Part shown: one piece after another, positions 1-8,588 of the stretch
Numbering within the stretch: the first letter of the stretch is position 1
How the letters are laid out: each line of letters opens with the position of its first letter
From: Azoarcus sp. KH32C
GTDB lineage: Bacteria > Pseudomonadota > Gammaproteobacteria > Burkholderiales > Rhodocyclaceae
Assembly: GCF_000349945.1 (NCBI RefSeq)
Contig: NC_020516.1
Coordinates: 1,116,001 to 1,180,000 of the forward strand
Direction of reading: 5' to 3'
Length of the DNA stretch: 64,000 bases
Notes under the pieces: generated by a model
Database searches by the model: none
Told to the model about the DNA's origin: nothing
The model's input: the letters and a program-made list of their open reading frames with translations, nothing else
Made by a program: the position numbers and the translations under genes

Positions 1-1319
1 AGGCGCGCGCGGCCGGCAAGTTCAAGATGGCGGCGAACCTCGAATACGAAGGCCCGGCGACGACCTTTCACGGCTACGAGAAGCTCGAGGAGCGTGCCAA
101 CGTGCTCGCGCTGTACCGCGATGGTGTCGCGGTCAACGAACTGCTCGAAGGCGAGATGGGCGTGGTCGTGCTCGACAATACGCCGTTCTACGCCGAGTCC
201 GGCGGCCAGGTCGGCGACCGCGGGGAGCTCCGCGGCGCGGGCCTCTTCGCGGTCGAGGACACGCTGAAGATCCAGGCGACGGTGTTCGGTCACCACGGCG
301 TCGTCAAGACCGGTAAGCTGGCGGTCGGGCAGCCCGTCGTCGCGCGCGTCGATGCCGTCGCCCGTGCGCGCACCGCCCGCAACCACTCCGTGACCCACCT
401 GATGCACAAGGCGCTGCGCGAAGTGCTCGGCGCGCACGTGCAGCAGAAGGGCTCGCAGGTCGATCCCGACAAGACGCGCTTCGACTTCTCGCACACCGCG
501 CCGCTGACGGCCGAGGAAATCCACGAGGTCGAGGAGCTGGTGAACGCCGAGGTCCTCGCGAATGCCGCCACCGACGCCCGCATCATGGCGCTGGAGGATG
601 CGCAGAAAACCGGCGCGATGATGCTCTTCGGCGAGAAATACGGCGACGAGGTGCGCGTGATGACGATCGGTTCGACCACGGAACTGTGCGGCGGCACCCA
701 CGTTGCGCGCACCGGCGACATCGGTCTGTTCAAGATCGTCTCGGAAGGCGGTGTTGCGGCCGGTGTGCGCCGCGTCGAGGCGGTGACGGGCGAGGCCGCG
801 CTGCGCTACGCGCAGGAACAGGAGCGGCGCGTGCAGGGCATCTCCGCGCTGCTGAAGGTGCAGCCGGAAGACGTCGCCGAGCGTGTTGCGGGCATCCTCG
901 ACAACGTGCGTGCGCTGGAGAAGGAAGTTGCGCGCATGAAGTCGAAGCTTGCCGCGAGCCAGGGTGATGATCTCGTCGCGCAGGCCGTCGACATCAAGGG
1001 CTGCAAGGTGCTGGCGGCGACGCTGGAGGGGGCCGATGCCGCGACACTGCGCGAGACGCTGGACAAGCTCAAGGACAAGCTCAAGTCCGCTGCGATCGTC
1101 CTCGCCACGGTCGCCGACGGACGCGTGAGCCTGGTGGCCGGCGTGACGCCGGATCTCACCGCGCAGCTCAAGGCGGGCGAGCTCGTCAACATGGTCGCCC
1201 AGCAGGTCGGCGGCAAGGGCGGCGGTCGTCCCGACATGGCGCAGGCCGGCGGCACGCAGCCGGAGAACCTGGCCCAGGCGCTGGCCGCTGTTCCGGCCTG
1301 GGTCGAGCAGCGACGCTGA
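1..1319 (+). CDS. alaS: Alanyl-tRNA synthetase, C-terminal half (5' end outside window)
   Basis: Charges tRNA-Ala with alanine and clears mischarged Ser/Gly-tRNA-Ala; cytoplasmic. The reading frame is open from base 3, so the start and the class II catalytic core lie upstream; about 439 of the usual 870-880 residues are present. What remains is the editing domain with its zinc/water ligands (HSVTH near 370 bp, CGGTH near 690 bp) and the C-Ala domain with the glycine-rich GGKGGGRPDMAQAGG segment near the end. It stops at TGA 1317-1319 and is followed directly by an intrinsic terminator. No internal ATG should be taken as the start, since the protein is simply cut by the window edge. Confidence 0.97.
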   Translation, partial: ARAAGKFKMAANLEYEGPATTFHGYEKLEERANVLALYRDGVAVNELLEGEMGVVVLDNTPFYAESGGQVGDRGELRGAGLFAVEDTLKIQATVFGHHGVVKTGKLAVGQPVVARVDAVARARTARNHSVTHLMHKALREVLGAHVQQKGSQVDPDKTRFDFSHTAPLTAEEIHEVEELVNAEVLANAATDARIMALEDAQKTGAMMLFGEKYGDEVRVMTIGSTTELCGGTHVARTGDIGLFKIVSEGGVAAGVRRVEAVTGEAALRYAQEQERRVQGISALLKVQPEDVAERVAGILDNVRALEKEVARMKSKLAASQGDDLVAQAVDIKGCKVLAATLEGADAATLRETLDKLKDKLKSAAIVLATVADGRVSLVAGVTPDLTAQLKAGELVNMVAQQVGGKGGGRPDMAQAGGTQPENLAQALAAVPAWVEQRR

Positions 1320-1337
1320 GTCGGCGAGACCCGGACG

Positions 1338-1364
1338 AAAAGCCGCCTGCGGGCGGCTTTTTTC
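1338..1364 (+). terminator. Intrinsic terminator of alaS
   Basis: A perfect 7-bp stem (AGCCGCC, 1341-1347, with GGCGGCT, 1352-1358) and a short loop are followed by a T-rich run. It begins 18 bases after the alaS stop. The same stem sequence is used in the terminator after rpsI. Confidence 0.9.
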
Positions 1365-1404
1365 TTTTTCGGGCCGACGAGTTGGGTTTGTCTGATCCTC
1401 GTCA

Positions 1405-1434
1405 TTGTTTGGCGTCACTGGTGCCGCGGATAAT
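1405..1434 (+). promoter_or_regulatory. Candidate sigma-70 promoter for the GGDEF-EAL gene
   Basis: TTGTTT (1405-1410), an 18-base spacer and GATAAT (1429-1434) lie after the alaS terminator and 35 bases before the ATG at 1470. The match is reasonable but no activity can be shown from sequence. Confidence 0.45.
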
Positions 1435-1469
1435 CGTTAATCCGGAAATACATCGTTACGAAGTTACTG

Positions 1470-4013
1470 ATGCCCAAACGGCGCACATCGCTGCAGGACT
1501 GGTGGTCGGGCTCCTTCGACCGCATCGCGCATTCCTACCTCGTCTGGGCCATGGTGGCCGTCATTGCCGGCTTCTGGCTCTTCAACGTACGCCAGCTGGT
1601 GCTGGAGTATGCCGACCGCGAGGAGAACCTGATCCGCGAATATCAGGGGCGGCTGCTCGAACGCAAGCGCGAGGATTTCGACGATATCTTCCGCGCCATT
1701 TACCAGCACGTACGCACGATTTCACTGATCCCGGCGATCCGCTCGGTGCCGGGCCGCAACCGGCGCGGCCAGCAGGAGCACGTGCTGAAGGAAGGGCGGA
1801 TCTCGGTCGATACCTACGAGACGGTGCGGCAGATCTACGTCAATCTCTCGCGCAACATCCAGGTGTCGGAGATCTACTACGTGCTCGACGGCTTCCGTCC
1901 GGAAGACGGCGAAGTGCCTTTCCTGATGTTCGACAGCGGGATCAAGAAGAGCGATCCGCTCGGAAGCAATGGTCACGCGGCGAGCGAGGACACCCCTGAG
2001 GAATACGAAGAGGCTGAGTACGAGTACTACCTCAAGCAGATTGAGTGGTTTCGCCAGCGGTACCCGCGCTGGGTGTTCGAGAACAACATCGACGGCATCC
2101 CGGCCGTCCTGTCGCCGACGCTGCGCACCTGCGACAACACGCAATACGAGTCGGTGGCCGGCGGCGACGCCCGTAACACCCAGGGCCTGCTCTATTCGGT
2201 TCCGGTCTATGGACAGAGCGACGGCCGCCTGAAGGGGCTCATCTCGGCGGTGTTGCGGATCAACGTGCTCGAAGCGGTGCTGGTCGGCGTGCCCCACCTC
2301 ATCGTCACGGAGGCAGATCGCAAGGCGGCCGAGCGTGCCGGCTGGGTGATGCCCGAGGAAGCGTCGAACTTCGCGCTGTCCCACGAAGGCTACGGCATCG
2401 AGATCTACGATCGCCGTAATCCCTTGTTCGCACATGGGCTGGCGAGCGCGCGCGACAACCTGCCAGGCCGCTGGGCGTCGTCCGAGGTCAGCCTCCGCGC
2501 CGATGGCGTGATGCGAATCTATCATTACCTGGCGCCGGAGCAGCTCGACCAGTTGGCCGAACCGATCCGCGACGAGCGCAACCGCGCAATCCTGGCGCGC
2601 GTGGCCTTGCTGGCGGTGCTGATGCTGATCTTCTGGCGGGCCGTGCGCGACCAGCGTCGCCATCACGCCGAGCTGGTTCGCTTGGCGCTCTACGACGCCC
2701 TGACGATGCTGCCGAATCGCCGCCTGTTCGGGCAGCGCCTCGAACAGGCGGTAGGCCGCGCACGCCGCTACGGCAGCAAGGTCGGGTTGATGTTTCTCGA
2801 CATCGACAACTTCAGCGTGATCAACAGCACACTCGGCCACCAGGCCGGAGACGCGTTGCTGGCGGCGGTTGCCGCGCGGCTGCGCGATACGCTGCGGGTC
2901 AACGACGAGGTCACGGTGCGCGAGGCGATGGAGCACCGGGCGCTCGCGCGTGTCGGCGGCGACGATTTCATGCTGATGTTCGAGGATCTGGAAAAGCCCG
3001 AGGATGTCGGCATCGTCATCGAACGCATCATGGAGGCCTTCCGCGAGCCGCTGGCCTTCGACAATCAGCACGCCGAGGTCTCGTTGAGCGCGGGGCTCGC
3101 CGTCTTCCCGGACGACGCCGATGGCACCGAAGAACTGTTGGTGTGCTGCGAGCACGCGCTGCGGCATGCGCGCAGCAGCGGTGCCGGCGAGTACCGGATG
3201 TTCAGCGACGAGATGCGGCTCAAGGCGGCCCGCCAGAACCTGCTTGTCCGCGAACTGCGCAACGCGGTACGCGAGCAGCAGTTTTCGCTCGCCTATCAGC
3301 CCAAGCTCGATCTGCGCACGCGCCAGGTCATCTCCTTCGAGGCGCTGCTCCGATGGCAGCACGCCGAACTCGGCTTCGTGTCGCCGGCGGAGTTCGTGCC
3401 GCTGCTCGAGCGCAGCGGCCAGATCGTCGAAGTCGGTCGCTGGATCCTCGAAACCGCGTGTGCGCAATTGCTGGCCTGGCAACGGAAGGGGCGAGCGGGT
3501 CTGCGGATGAGCGTGAACGTTTCGGCGCGGCAGCTCCTGCTGTCGGATTTCGTCGGCACCGTCGACGAAGTCCTGCGCAGCTCGGACGTGGAGCCGAAGG
3601 CGCTGACGCTGGAGATTACCGAATCGATGGTGATCGACAATCTGTCAGATGGGAGTGGAGCACTGGAGCGTCTGCGTGCCCTGGGCGTGAAGATCGCGAT
3701 CGACGATTTCGGCACCGGCTACAGTTCGCTGACCTATCTGCAGAACCTGCCTGTCGACTGCCTGAAGCTCGACAAGTCGATGATCGACACCGTCCTCGAG
3801 CAGCGCGGCGCGCACGTCGTGCGGATGACGATCGGCCTGGCGCACGGCCTCGGGCTCGAGGTCGTCGCGGAAGGCGTCGAGGAGCAGGCGCAGATGGAAG
3901 CCCTGGTCGGCATGGACTGCGACATCATGCAGGGCTATTACTTCTCGCGGCCGCTCAGCGCAAAGGATGCCGGCGCGCTGCTCGCGCCGGATCCGGCAAC
4001 CCACGCCGCCTGA
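1470..4013 (+). CDS. Membrane GGDEF-EAL cyclic-di-GMP signalling protein
   Basis: An 847-residue inner-membrane protein expected to make and/or break cyclic di-GMP. A transmembrane segment at about 24-45 is followed by a periplasmic sensor region of about 320 residues that I do not recognise, then a second membrane segment at about 372-392, GGDEF and EAL. The GGDEF signature is GGDDF (496-500), and the upstream RxxD inhibitory site is absent. A stretch of about 12 extra residues (around VTVREAMEHRA) sits just before it. EAL is at 624-626 with the rest of the phosphodiesterase set visible (NVSARQ, EITES, IDDFGTGYSSL, LKLDKS, AEGVE, QGYYFSRP), so the EAL half looks active. The alternative is a phosphodiesterase whose GGDDF domain is only regulatory. 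Confidence 0.9.
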   Translation: MPKRRTSLQDWWSGSFDRIAHSYLVWAMVAVIAGFWLFNVRQLVLEYADREENLIREYQGRLLERKREDFDDIFRAIYQHVRTISLIPAIRSVPGRNRRGQQEHVLKEGRISVDTYETVRQIYVNLSRNIQVSEIYYVLDGFRPEDGEVPFLMFDSGIKKSDPLGSNGHAASEDTPEEYEEAEYEYYLKQIEWFRQRYPRWVFENNIDGIPAVLSPTLRTCDNTQYESVAGGDARNTQGLLYSVPVYGQSDGRLKGLISAVLRINVLEAVLVGVPHLIVTEADRKAAERAGWVMPEEASNFALSHEGYGIEIYDRRNPLFAHGLASARDNLPGRWASSEVSLRADGVMRIYHYLAPEQLDQLAEPIRDERNRAILARVALLAVLMLIFWRAVRDQRRHHAELVRLALYDALTMLPNRRLFGQRLEQAVGRARRYGSKVGLMFLDIDNFSVINSTLGHQAGDALLAAVAARLRDTLRVNDEVTVREAMEHRALARVGGDDFMLMFEDLEKPEDVGIVIERIMEAFREPLAFDNQHAEVSLSAGLAVFPDDADGTEELLVCCEHALRHARSSGAGEYRMFSDEMRLKAARQNLLVRELRNAVREQQFSLAYQPKLDLRTRQVISFEALLRWQHAELGFVSPAEFVPLLERSGQIVEVGRWILETACAQLLAWQRKGRAGLRMSVNVSARQLLLSDFVGTVDEVLRSSDVEPKALTLEITESMVIDNLSDGSGALERLRALGVKIAIDDFGTGYSSLTYLQNLPVDCLKLDKSMIDTVLEQRGAHVVRMTIGLAHGLGLEVVAEGVEEQAQMEALVGMDCDIMQGYYFSRPLSAKDAGALLAPDPATHAA

Positions 4014-4055
4014 CGGAGCCCGTCTGCGGGCCCCGCCACGCGGCGCGGCGGACGA

Positions 4056-5447
4056 TCAGAACGGCAGTTTGACGCCCGGCCAGACGCCTTCGATCGCGCG
4101 CCGGAAGTCGGCCTGGATGCGGGCGATGGCCTCGGCAGTGTCGGCTTCGAAGCGCAGAACGACCACCGGCGTGGTGTTTGAGGGGCGTGCCAGGCCGAAA
4201 CCGTCGGCGTATTCGACGCGCACGCCGTCGAGCGTGATGACTTCGGTCGCGCCGTCGAATTTTGCCGATTCCCTCAGGCGGCGCACCAGTTCGAAGGGCT
4301 CGCCTTCGGCCATCTTGAGATTCAGTTCGGGCGTGCTGACGGCGTCCGGCAGCGCCTTCAGCACGGCGCTCGGGTCGGCGTGCCGCGACAGGATCTCCAG
4401 CAGGCGCGCGCCGGCGTAGAGACCGTCGTCGAAGCCGTACCAGCGTTCCTTGAAGAACACGTGGCCGCTCATCTCGCCGGCGAGCGGGGCGCCGGTTTCC
4501 TTGAGCTTGGCTTTCACGAGCGCGTGCCCGGTGTTCCACATCGTCGGCTTGCCGCCGTGCTGGCGGATCCAGCCCGAAAGGTTGCGGGTGCATTTGACGT
4601 CGTAGATGATCTCGCCGCCCGGCACGCGCGACAGCACGTCGGCCGCGAAGAGCATCAGTTGGCGGTCGGGATAGATGATCTCGCCGTCCTTGGTGACGAC
4701 GCCCAGGCGGTCGCCATCGCCGTCGAAGGCGAGGCCCAGTTCGGCATCGGTCTCGCGCAGCGCGCGGATCACGTCCTGCAGGTTCTCGGGCTTCGACGGA
4801 TCGGGGTGATGGTTCGGGAAGGTGCCGTCGACGTCGCAGAAGAGTTCGACGAGCTCGCAGCCGAGGCGGCGGAAGAGGTCCGGGGCGATCGCGCCGGCCA
4901 CGCCGTTGCCGCAGTCGACGACGATCTTCATCGGGCGCGCGAGCTTGACGTCGGAGGTGATGCGCTCGATGTAGGCCTGCTCGACGCTCGCGTGGCGCAG
5001 TTCGCCCGCGCCGTGCGCGAGATCGTTCTCGACGATGCGGCGGCGCAGATCCTGGATCATCGGTCCATACAGGGTCTGGCCGCCCAGCACCATCTTGAGG
5101 CCATTGTAGTCGGGCGGGTTGTGGCTACCGGTGACGCTGACGCAGGAGTCGGTGCCGGTTTCATAAGCGGCGAAATAGGTCAGCGGGGTCGGTACGCAGC
5201 CGATATCGACGACATCGACGCCGGCGGCACGGATGCCGTCGGCAAGCGCGCCGGCGAGTTCCGGGCCGGACAGGCGGCCGTCGCGGCCCACCGTGATCGC
5301 GCGCTGGCCGCGTGCGACAGCTTCGGAGCCGAGCGCGTGGCCGATCGCGCGGACGGCGTCGGGCGTCAGGGTCTTGTCGACGATCCCGCGGATGTCGTAT
5401 GCCTTGAAGATTTCCGGTGCGGGGGTGGCGTAGGGCGTCGAAGTCAT
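4056..5447 (-). CDS. algC: Phosphomannomutase/phosphoglucomutase (AlgC type)
   Basis: Interconverts hexose 6-phosphates and 1-phosphates, supplying mannose-1-P or glucose-1-P for nucleotide sugars used in surface polysaccharides; cytoplasmic. The 463 residues match the family length. The phosphoserine loop (TGSHNPPDYNG, Ser108), the magnesium loop DGDGDR (242-247) and the sugar-binding GEMSGH (324-329) are all intact. The gene converges with the GGDEF-EAL gene, 42 bases apart. It lies away from the polysaccharide genes at 50-59 kb but could feed them. Dual specificity is inferred from family resemblance, not shown. Confidence 0.93.
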   Translation of the reverse strand: MTSTPYATPAPEIFKAYDIRGIVDKTLTPDAVRAIGHALGSEAVARGQRAITVGRDGRLSGPELAGALADGIRAAGVDVVDIGCVPTPLTYFAAYETGTDSCVSVTGSHNPPDYNGLKMVLGGQTLYGPMIQDLRRRIVENDLAHGAGELRHASVEQAYIERITSDVKLARPMKIVVDCGNGVAGAIAPDLFRRLGCELVELFCDVDGTFPNHHPDPSKPENLQDVIRALRETDAELGLAFDGDGDRLGVVTKDGEIIYPDRQLMLFAADVLSRVPGGEIIYDVKCTRNLSGWIRQHGGKPTMWNTGHALVKAKLKETGAPLAGEMSGHVFFKERWYGFDDGLYAGARLLEILSRHADPSAVLKALPDAVSTPELNLKMAEGEPFELVRRLRESAKFDGATEVITLDGVRVEYADGFGLARPSNTTPVVVLRFEADTAEAIARIQADFRRAIEGVWPGVKLPF

Positions 5448-5576
5448 GGGCTATCCAGGTATTTCGAGTGAAAGGCGCGGCGTCGCGCGAGTTCGTGAAA
5501 CCGCGGGATTATCGCAGATGCGTGGGCGCCGGGCGCACGCTGTTGCATCCGGACACTTCGCGCGGCGAAGGCTCCG

Positions 5577-6008
5577 TCAATGCACGACCCGCGGCGCGTC
5601 GCCACTCGCGGTGTGCTGCACGTCCGGCGTCGGCGATGCCTGATGCATGACCATCTTCCACCCGGAGGCGCCGCGTGCGTAAACGTTGGTCGCCACCATC
5701 GGCGGATGGAGTTGGTCGTTGTCCTTCACCGCGACGTGTTCGATGACGTTATGGACGGTCAGCAGCATGTTGGCGCACACGATGCAGTGGGAGGTGTGCA
5801 CCTGCAAGCGCGTGCCGCTGGCGAAGATCTGCCGCCAGGATTCGCGCACGGCGGCGAGGCCGGTCAGCCGCGGGGCATCGGGATGCACGCAGACCACCTC
5901 GTCGTCCTCGGACCAGACGGCCATCATGGCATCAAGATCGGCGCGGCCGAGGGCATCGTAGAAGGCCGACTCGGCCTCGGCGGCGGAAGTGAAGATCGGT
6001 TTGCTCAC
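5577..6008 (-). CDS. SnoaL/NTF2-like fold protein (DUF4440 type)
   Basis: A 143-residue cytoplasmic protein of the NTF2-like cone fold. Supporting features are the N-terminal helix pattern (FYDALGRADLDAMMAVWSED), the HPDAPRLTGLAAVRESW segment and the C-terminal WKMVMHQASP strand. Members of this group bind small ligands or have varied enzyme roles; the substrate here cannot be told. It starts 31 bases after the terminator of the ilvE unit on the same strand, so it may depend on read-through or on a promoter in that short gap. The algC gene follows downstream after 129 bases. Confidence 0.8.
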   Translation of the reverse strand: MSKPIFTSAAEAESAFYDALGRADLDAMMAVWSEDDEVVCVHPDAPRLTGLAAVRESWRQIFASGTRLQVHTSHCIVCANMLLTVHNVIEHVAVKDNDQLHPPMVATNVYARGASGWKMVMHQASPTPDVQHTASGDAPRVVH

Positions 6009-6038
6009 GGCGAAAGGTCGATCCCGGTTTCCTGCAGT

Positions 6039-6070
6039 GAAAAAGGCATGGGGGCGTTGCCGCCCCCATG
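6039..6070 (-). terminator. Intrinsic terminator of the ilvE - zinc-finger unit
   Basis: Read on the minus strand, a perfect 9-bp stem (CATGGGGGC, with arms at 6062-6070 and 6047-6055) and a 6-base loop are followed by CC and five T (complement of 6040-6044). It sits 28 bases after the zinc-finger gene stop. Confidence 0.9.
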
Positions 6071-6097
6071 GATCATGTTGCCCTTGCTGTTACCGGC

Positions 6098-6298
6098 TTA
6101 GTGATGGCCCTTCGGGCGTTCGCCGGTGAACACATACTTCGCGCTGCAGTACGGGCAGACGGCCTCGCCTTCGGCCAGCACGTCGAGGAACACGCGCGGA
6201 TGACGTGCCCACAGCGGGGCATCGGGCTGCGGGCAGTACAGCGGCAGGTCGTGGGCGGTGACGGCGATCGGTTGCGATTTGTCCTGGTTTTCAGTCAT
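6098..6298 (-). CDS. Small zinc-finger (CHCC-type) protein
   Basis: A protein of 66 residues from the ATG at 6298, which has AAGGAA about ten bases upstream; the open frame runs on to 6355, inside ilvE, but that start lacks such a site. The C-terminal half has the pattern of the zf-CHCC family: a first Cys (LYCPQ), a His (ARHPRVFL) and a final CPYC pair followed by AKYVF. Bacterial members are related to the mitochondrial complex I subunit NDUFS6 domain; the bacterial role is not established. It lies 13 bases after ilvE and shares its terminator, so the two are cotranscribed. Confidence 0.85.
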   Translation of the reverse strand: MTENQDKSQPIAVTAHDLPLYCPQPDAPLWARHPRVFLDVLAEGEAVCPYCSAKYVFTGERPKGHH

Positions 6299-6311
6299 GG
6301 CAGCGGGTTCC

Positions 6312-7232
6312 TTAGACGTAAGCGAGCCAGTGCTCGTATTCGGGCGCCCGGCCATTGACGACGTCGAAGAAGCGGGCCTGGATCTTCTGCGTGATCGGGC
6401 CGCGCTTGCCGGCGCCGATGGCGCGGTTGTCGAGTTCGCGGATCGGGGTGACTTCGGCGGCGGTGCCGGTGAAGAAGGCTTCGTCGGCGATATAGATATC
6501 GTCGCGGGTGAGGCGCTTCGACTGCACTTCGAGGCCGAATTCGCGCGCGATGGTGATCACCGAGTCACGGGTGATGCCGGTCAGCGCCGAGGCGATCTCG
6601 GGTTCGTAGATCTTGCCGTCCTTGATGACGAAGAGGTTCTCGCCGGCGCCTTCCGCGACGAAGCCCTGGGTGTCGAGAAGCAGCGCTTCATCGTAGCCGT
6701 CCTGCGTCGCTTCGAGGTTCGCGAGGATCGAGTTGGCGTAGGTGCTCGCGACCTTCGCGCGCGGCATCGTGGCATTGACGTGGTGGCGGGCGAAGGAAGA
6801 GGTCTTCACGCGGATGCCCTTCTCAAGGCCTTCCTCGCCGAGGTAGGCGCCCCACGGCCAGGCGGCGATCGCGACATGCACGGTCGAGCCTCGCGTCGAG
6901 ATGCCCATTTTTTCGGAGCCGTAGAAGGCGAGCGGGCGCAGGTAGCAGGACTCGAGCTTGTTCGCGCGCACGACTTCCTTCTGCGCTTCCATGAGATCTT
7001 CCTTGGAGTAAGGAATGTTCATCATGTAGATCTTGGCGGAGTTCAGCAGGCGCTGCGTGTGCTCCGCGAGGCGGAAGATCGCGGTGCCCTTGGCCGTCTT
7101 GTACGCGCGCACGCCCTCGAATACGGCCAGGCCGTAGTGCAGGGAGTGGGTCAGGACGTGGGTCGTGGCTTCGCGCCAAGGCACGAGCTTGCCGTCCTGC
7201 CAGATGAAACCGTCGCGGTCAGCCATGGACAT
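6312..7232 (-). CDS. ilvE: Branched-chain amino acid aminotransferase
   Basis: Transfers the amino group between glutamate and the keto acids of valine, leucine and isoleucine; a PLP enzyme of fold type IV in the cytoplasm. The 306 residues are the normal length. The PLP lysine is in MPRAKVAST (Lys160), and the class IV signature regions EAFFTGTAAEVTPI and GLAVFEGVRAYKT are present. A GGAGAA ribosome site precedes the ATG at 7232; a second ATG at 7226 is possible. A small zinc-finger gene follows in the same unit. Confidence 0.96.
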   Translation of the reverse strand: MSMADRDGFIWQDGKLVPWREATTHVLTHSLHYGLAVFEGVRAYKTAKGTAIFRLAEHTQRLLNSAKIYMMNIPYSKEDLMEAQKEVVRANKLESCYLRPLAFYGSEKMGISTRGSTVHVAIAAWPWGAYLGEEGLEKGIRVKTSSFARHHVNATMPRAKVASTYANSILANLEATQDGYDEALLLDTQGFVAEGAGENLFVIKDGKIYEPEIASALTGITRDSVITIAREFGLEVQSKRLTRDDIYIADEAFFTGTAAEVTPIRELDNRAIGAGKRGPITQKIQARFFDVVNGRAPEYEHWLAYV

Positions 7233-7428
7233 ATTGGGGTTCTCCAGCGATTAGAGGAATTCGGGGCCGCAGGGGCCGGAAGAACTCATAATTCTAGCGC
7301 AAGCCGTGGGGTTTGCGGCGGCCTGGAGTGGGAGTGGTCGGTGTGCTGCGGGAGACTGCCACGCCATGTCGGGCGGAAATGCCGTCGGGCACGCTAAAAT
7401 GTCGCGTTTTTTGCGCAGACGGGCGAGC

Positions 7429-7884
7429 ATGGAAAGAAGCTGGAAACCCAATGTGACCGTGGCGTCGGTCGTGGAGCGCGATGGGCGCTTTCTGATGGTC
7501 GAGGAACATACTGCCGACGGGCTGCGTTTCAATCAGCCCGCGGGCCACGTCGAGTTCGGCGAGTCGCTCGTCGATGCGGCGGTCCGCGAGACGCTGGAGG
7601 AGACGGCGCACGGCTTCGTGCCGGAATACCTCGTCGGGATCTACCAGTGGACGGTGCCCGGCAGCAAGCTGACCTATCTGCGCTTCGCATTCGGCGGCGC
7701 GGTCGGCGACGAGCAGCCCGGACGGACACTCGACGATGGCATCGTGCGCGCTGTCTGGCTCACGCCGGAGGAATTGCGGGCCTGTCGCGAGCGGCATCGT
7801 AGCCCCTTGGTGCTGCAAGTGGTCGAGGACTGGATCGCCGGGCGGCGCTATGGGCTCGAGCTGATCCGCCATCATCCGGTCTGA
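7429..7884 (+). CDS. nudJ: NudJ-like Nudix phosphohydrolase
   Basis: A 151-residue Nudix hydrolase of the NudJ type, which in E. coli acts on nucleoside di/triphosphates and thiamine pyrophosphate precursors. The start at 7429 (MERSWKPNVTVA) fits the family N-terminus; the open frame extends further upstream without family resemblance. The Nudix box reads G-x5-E-x7-RE-x2-EE from about residue 36, but the usual Gly after EE-x is Ala (EETAHGF). In E. coli nudJ lies directly upstream of mnmA; here the same order holds with one extra gene between, which supports the assignment. Confidence 0.88.
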   Translation: MERSWKPNVTVASVVERDGRFLMVEEHTADGLRFNQPAGHVEFGESLVDAAVRETLEETAHGFVPEYLVGIYQWTVPGSKLTYLRFAFGGAVGDEQPGRTLDDGIVRAVWLTPEELRACRERHRSPLVLQVVEDWIAGRRYGLELIRHHPV

Positions 7885-7889
7885 GCGGA

Positions 7890-8588
7890 ATGAGGGGCCT
7901 GCGCGCCGGCCTCGCCGTATGTGCCTTTGGGTGGGCGCTCTCGGCGCATGCGGCGGCGGAGCTCGAAGTGTGCTTCAACTACGGTTGCGCGAAGTCGTGG
8001 CCGGTGAGTCTTGCGGAAGATCGGCTGCATGCGGTGCAGGCGCTGCTTGCGTCGGCCAACGACGCGGCGTCCGAGCGTGCAATGATCGCCGGCGCGATCG
8101 GCAGGCTGTATGGGCTTGCCGGCGAGCAGACACCGATCGCCGCCGACCGTGCGGGTAACTTCCTCGACGATGGCGTCGAGGGGCGGATGGATTGCATCGA
8201 CCACTCGACCAACACGACGCGCTTCCTCGGGCTGATGGTCGAGCGCGGCTGGCTGCGCTTTCATCGCCTGCTGGAGCCGGCACGGCGCCACTTCGCGATC
8301 TTCCAGCACTTTTCGGCGGTGATCGAGGAGTTGGAGGCGCCCACCCCCGTGGCGTTGCCGGACGCGCCGACGGTGGTGCCCGATTATGTCGCGCCCATGC
8401 TCGTGATGTGTGATTGCACCGAGGTACTCGCGGACATCGTCGTGCCGGCGCCGGTTGTGGAGGTGCGCCCGACCGGGCACCCGGGGGCGCGCTTTGCGGT
8501 CGACAGCTGGTTCGTGGATCATGGCGATCCTGCGGTGGTGCTGCCGCTGGATCAATGGCTGAGTGGAGAAGGACCGAATGTCCAGTAA
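7890..8588 (+). CDS. Exported cysteine-containing protein of unknown function
   Basis: A 232-residue protein I do not recognise. The N-terminus is a Sec signal peptide with likely cleavage after ALSAHA, so it should be periplasmic. Mature Cys residues occur in short clusters (EVCFNYGCAKSW, RMDCIDH, MCDCTEV), which suggests disulphides or metal binding. A MDCIDHSTNTTRF segment near the middle looks conserved-like. The gene begins 5 bases after nudJ and overlaps the mnmA start by 11 bases, so it is cotranscribed and probably translationally coupled. Its job in a tRNA-modification unit is not evident; it may be there only for expression. Confidence 0.8.
   Translation: MRGLRAGLAVCAFGWALSAHAAAELEVCFNYGCAKSWPVSLAEDRLHAVQALLASANDAASERAMIAGAIGRLYGLAGEQTPIAADRAGNFLDDGVEGRMDCIDHSTNTTRFLGLMVERGWLRFHRLLEPARRHFAIFQHFSAVIEELEAPTPVALPDAPTVVPDYVAPMLVMCDCTEVLADIVVPAPVVEVRPTGHPGARFAVDSWFVDHGDPAVVLPLDQWLSGEGPNVQ

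Noticed and set aside
1722..3482. Long minus-strand open frame (586 codons) opposite the GGDEF-EAL gene
   Set aside because: Antisense shadow of a GC-rich gene; it has no recognisable domain, and the plus strand carries a complete known protein.
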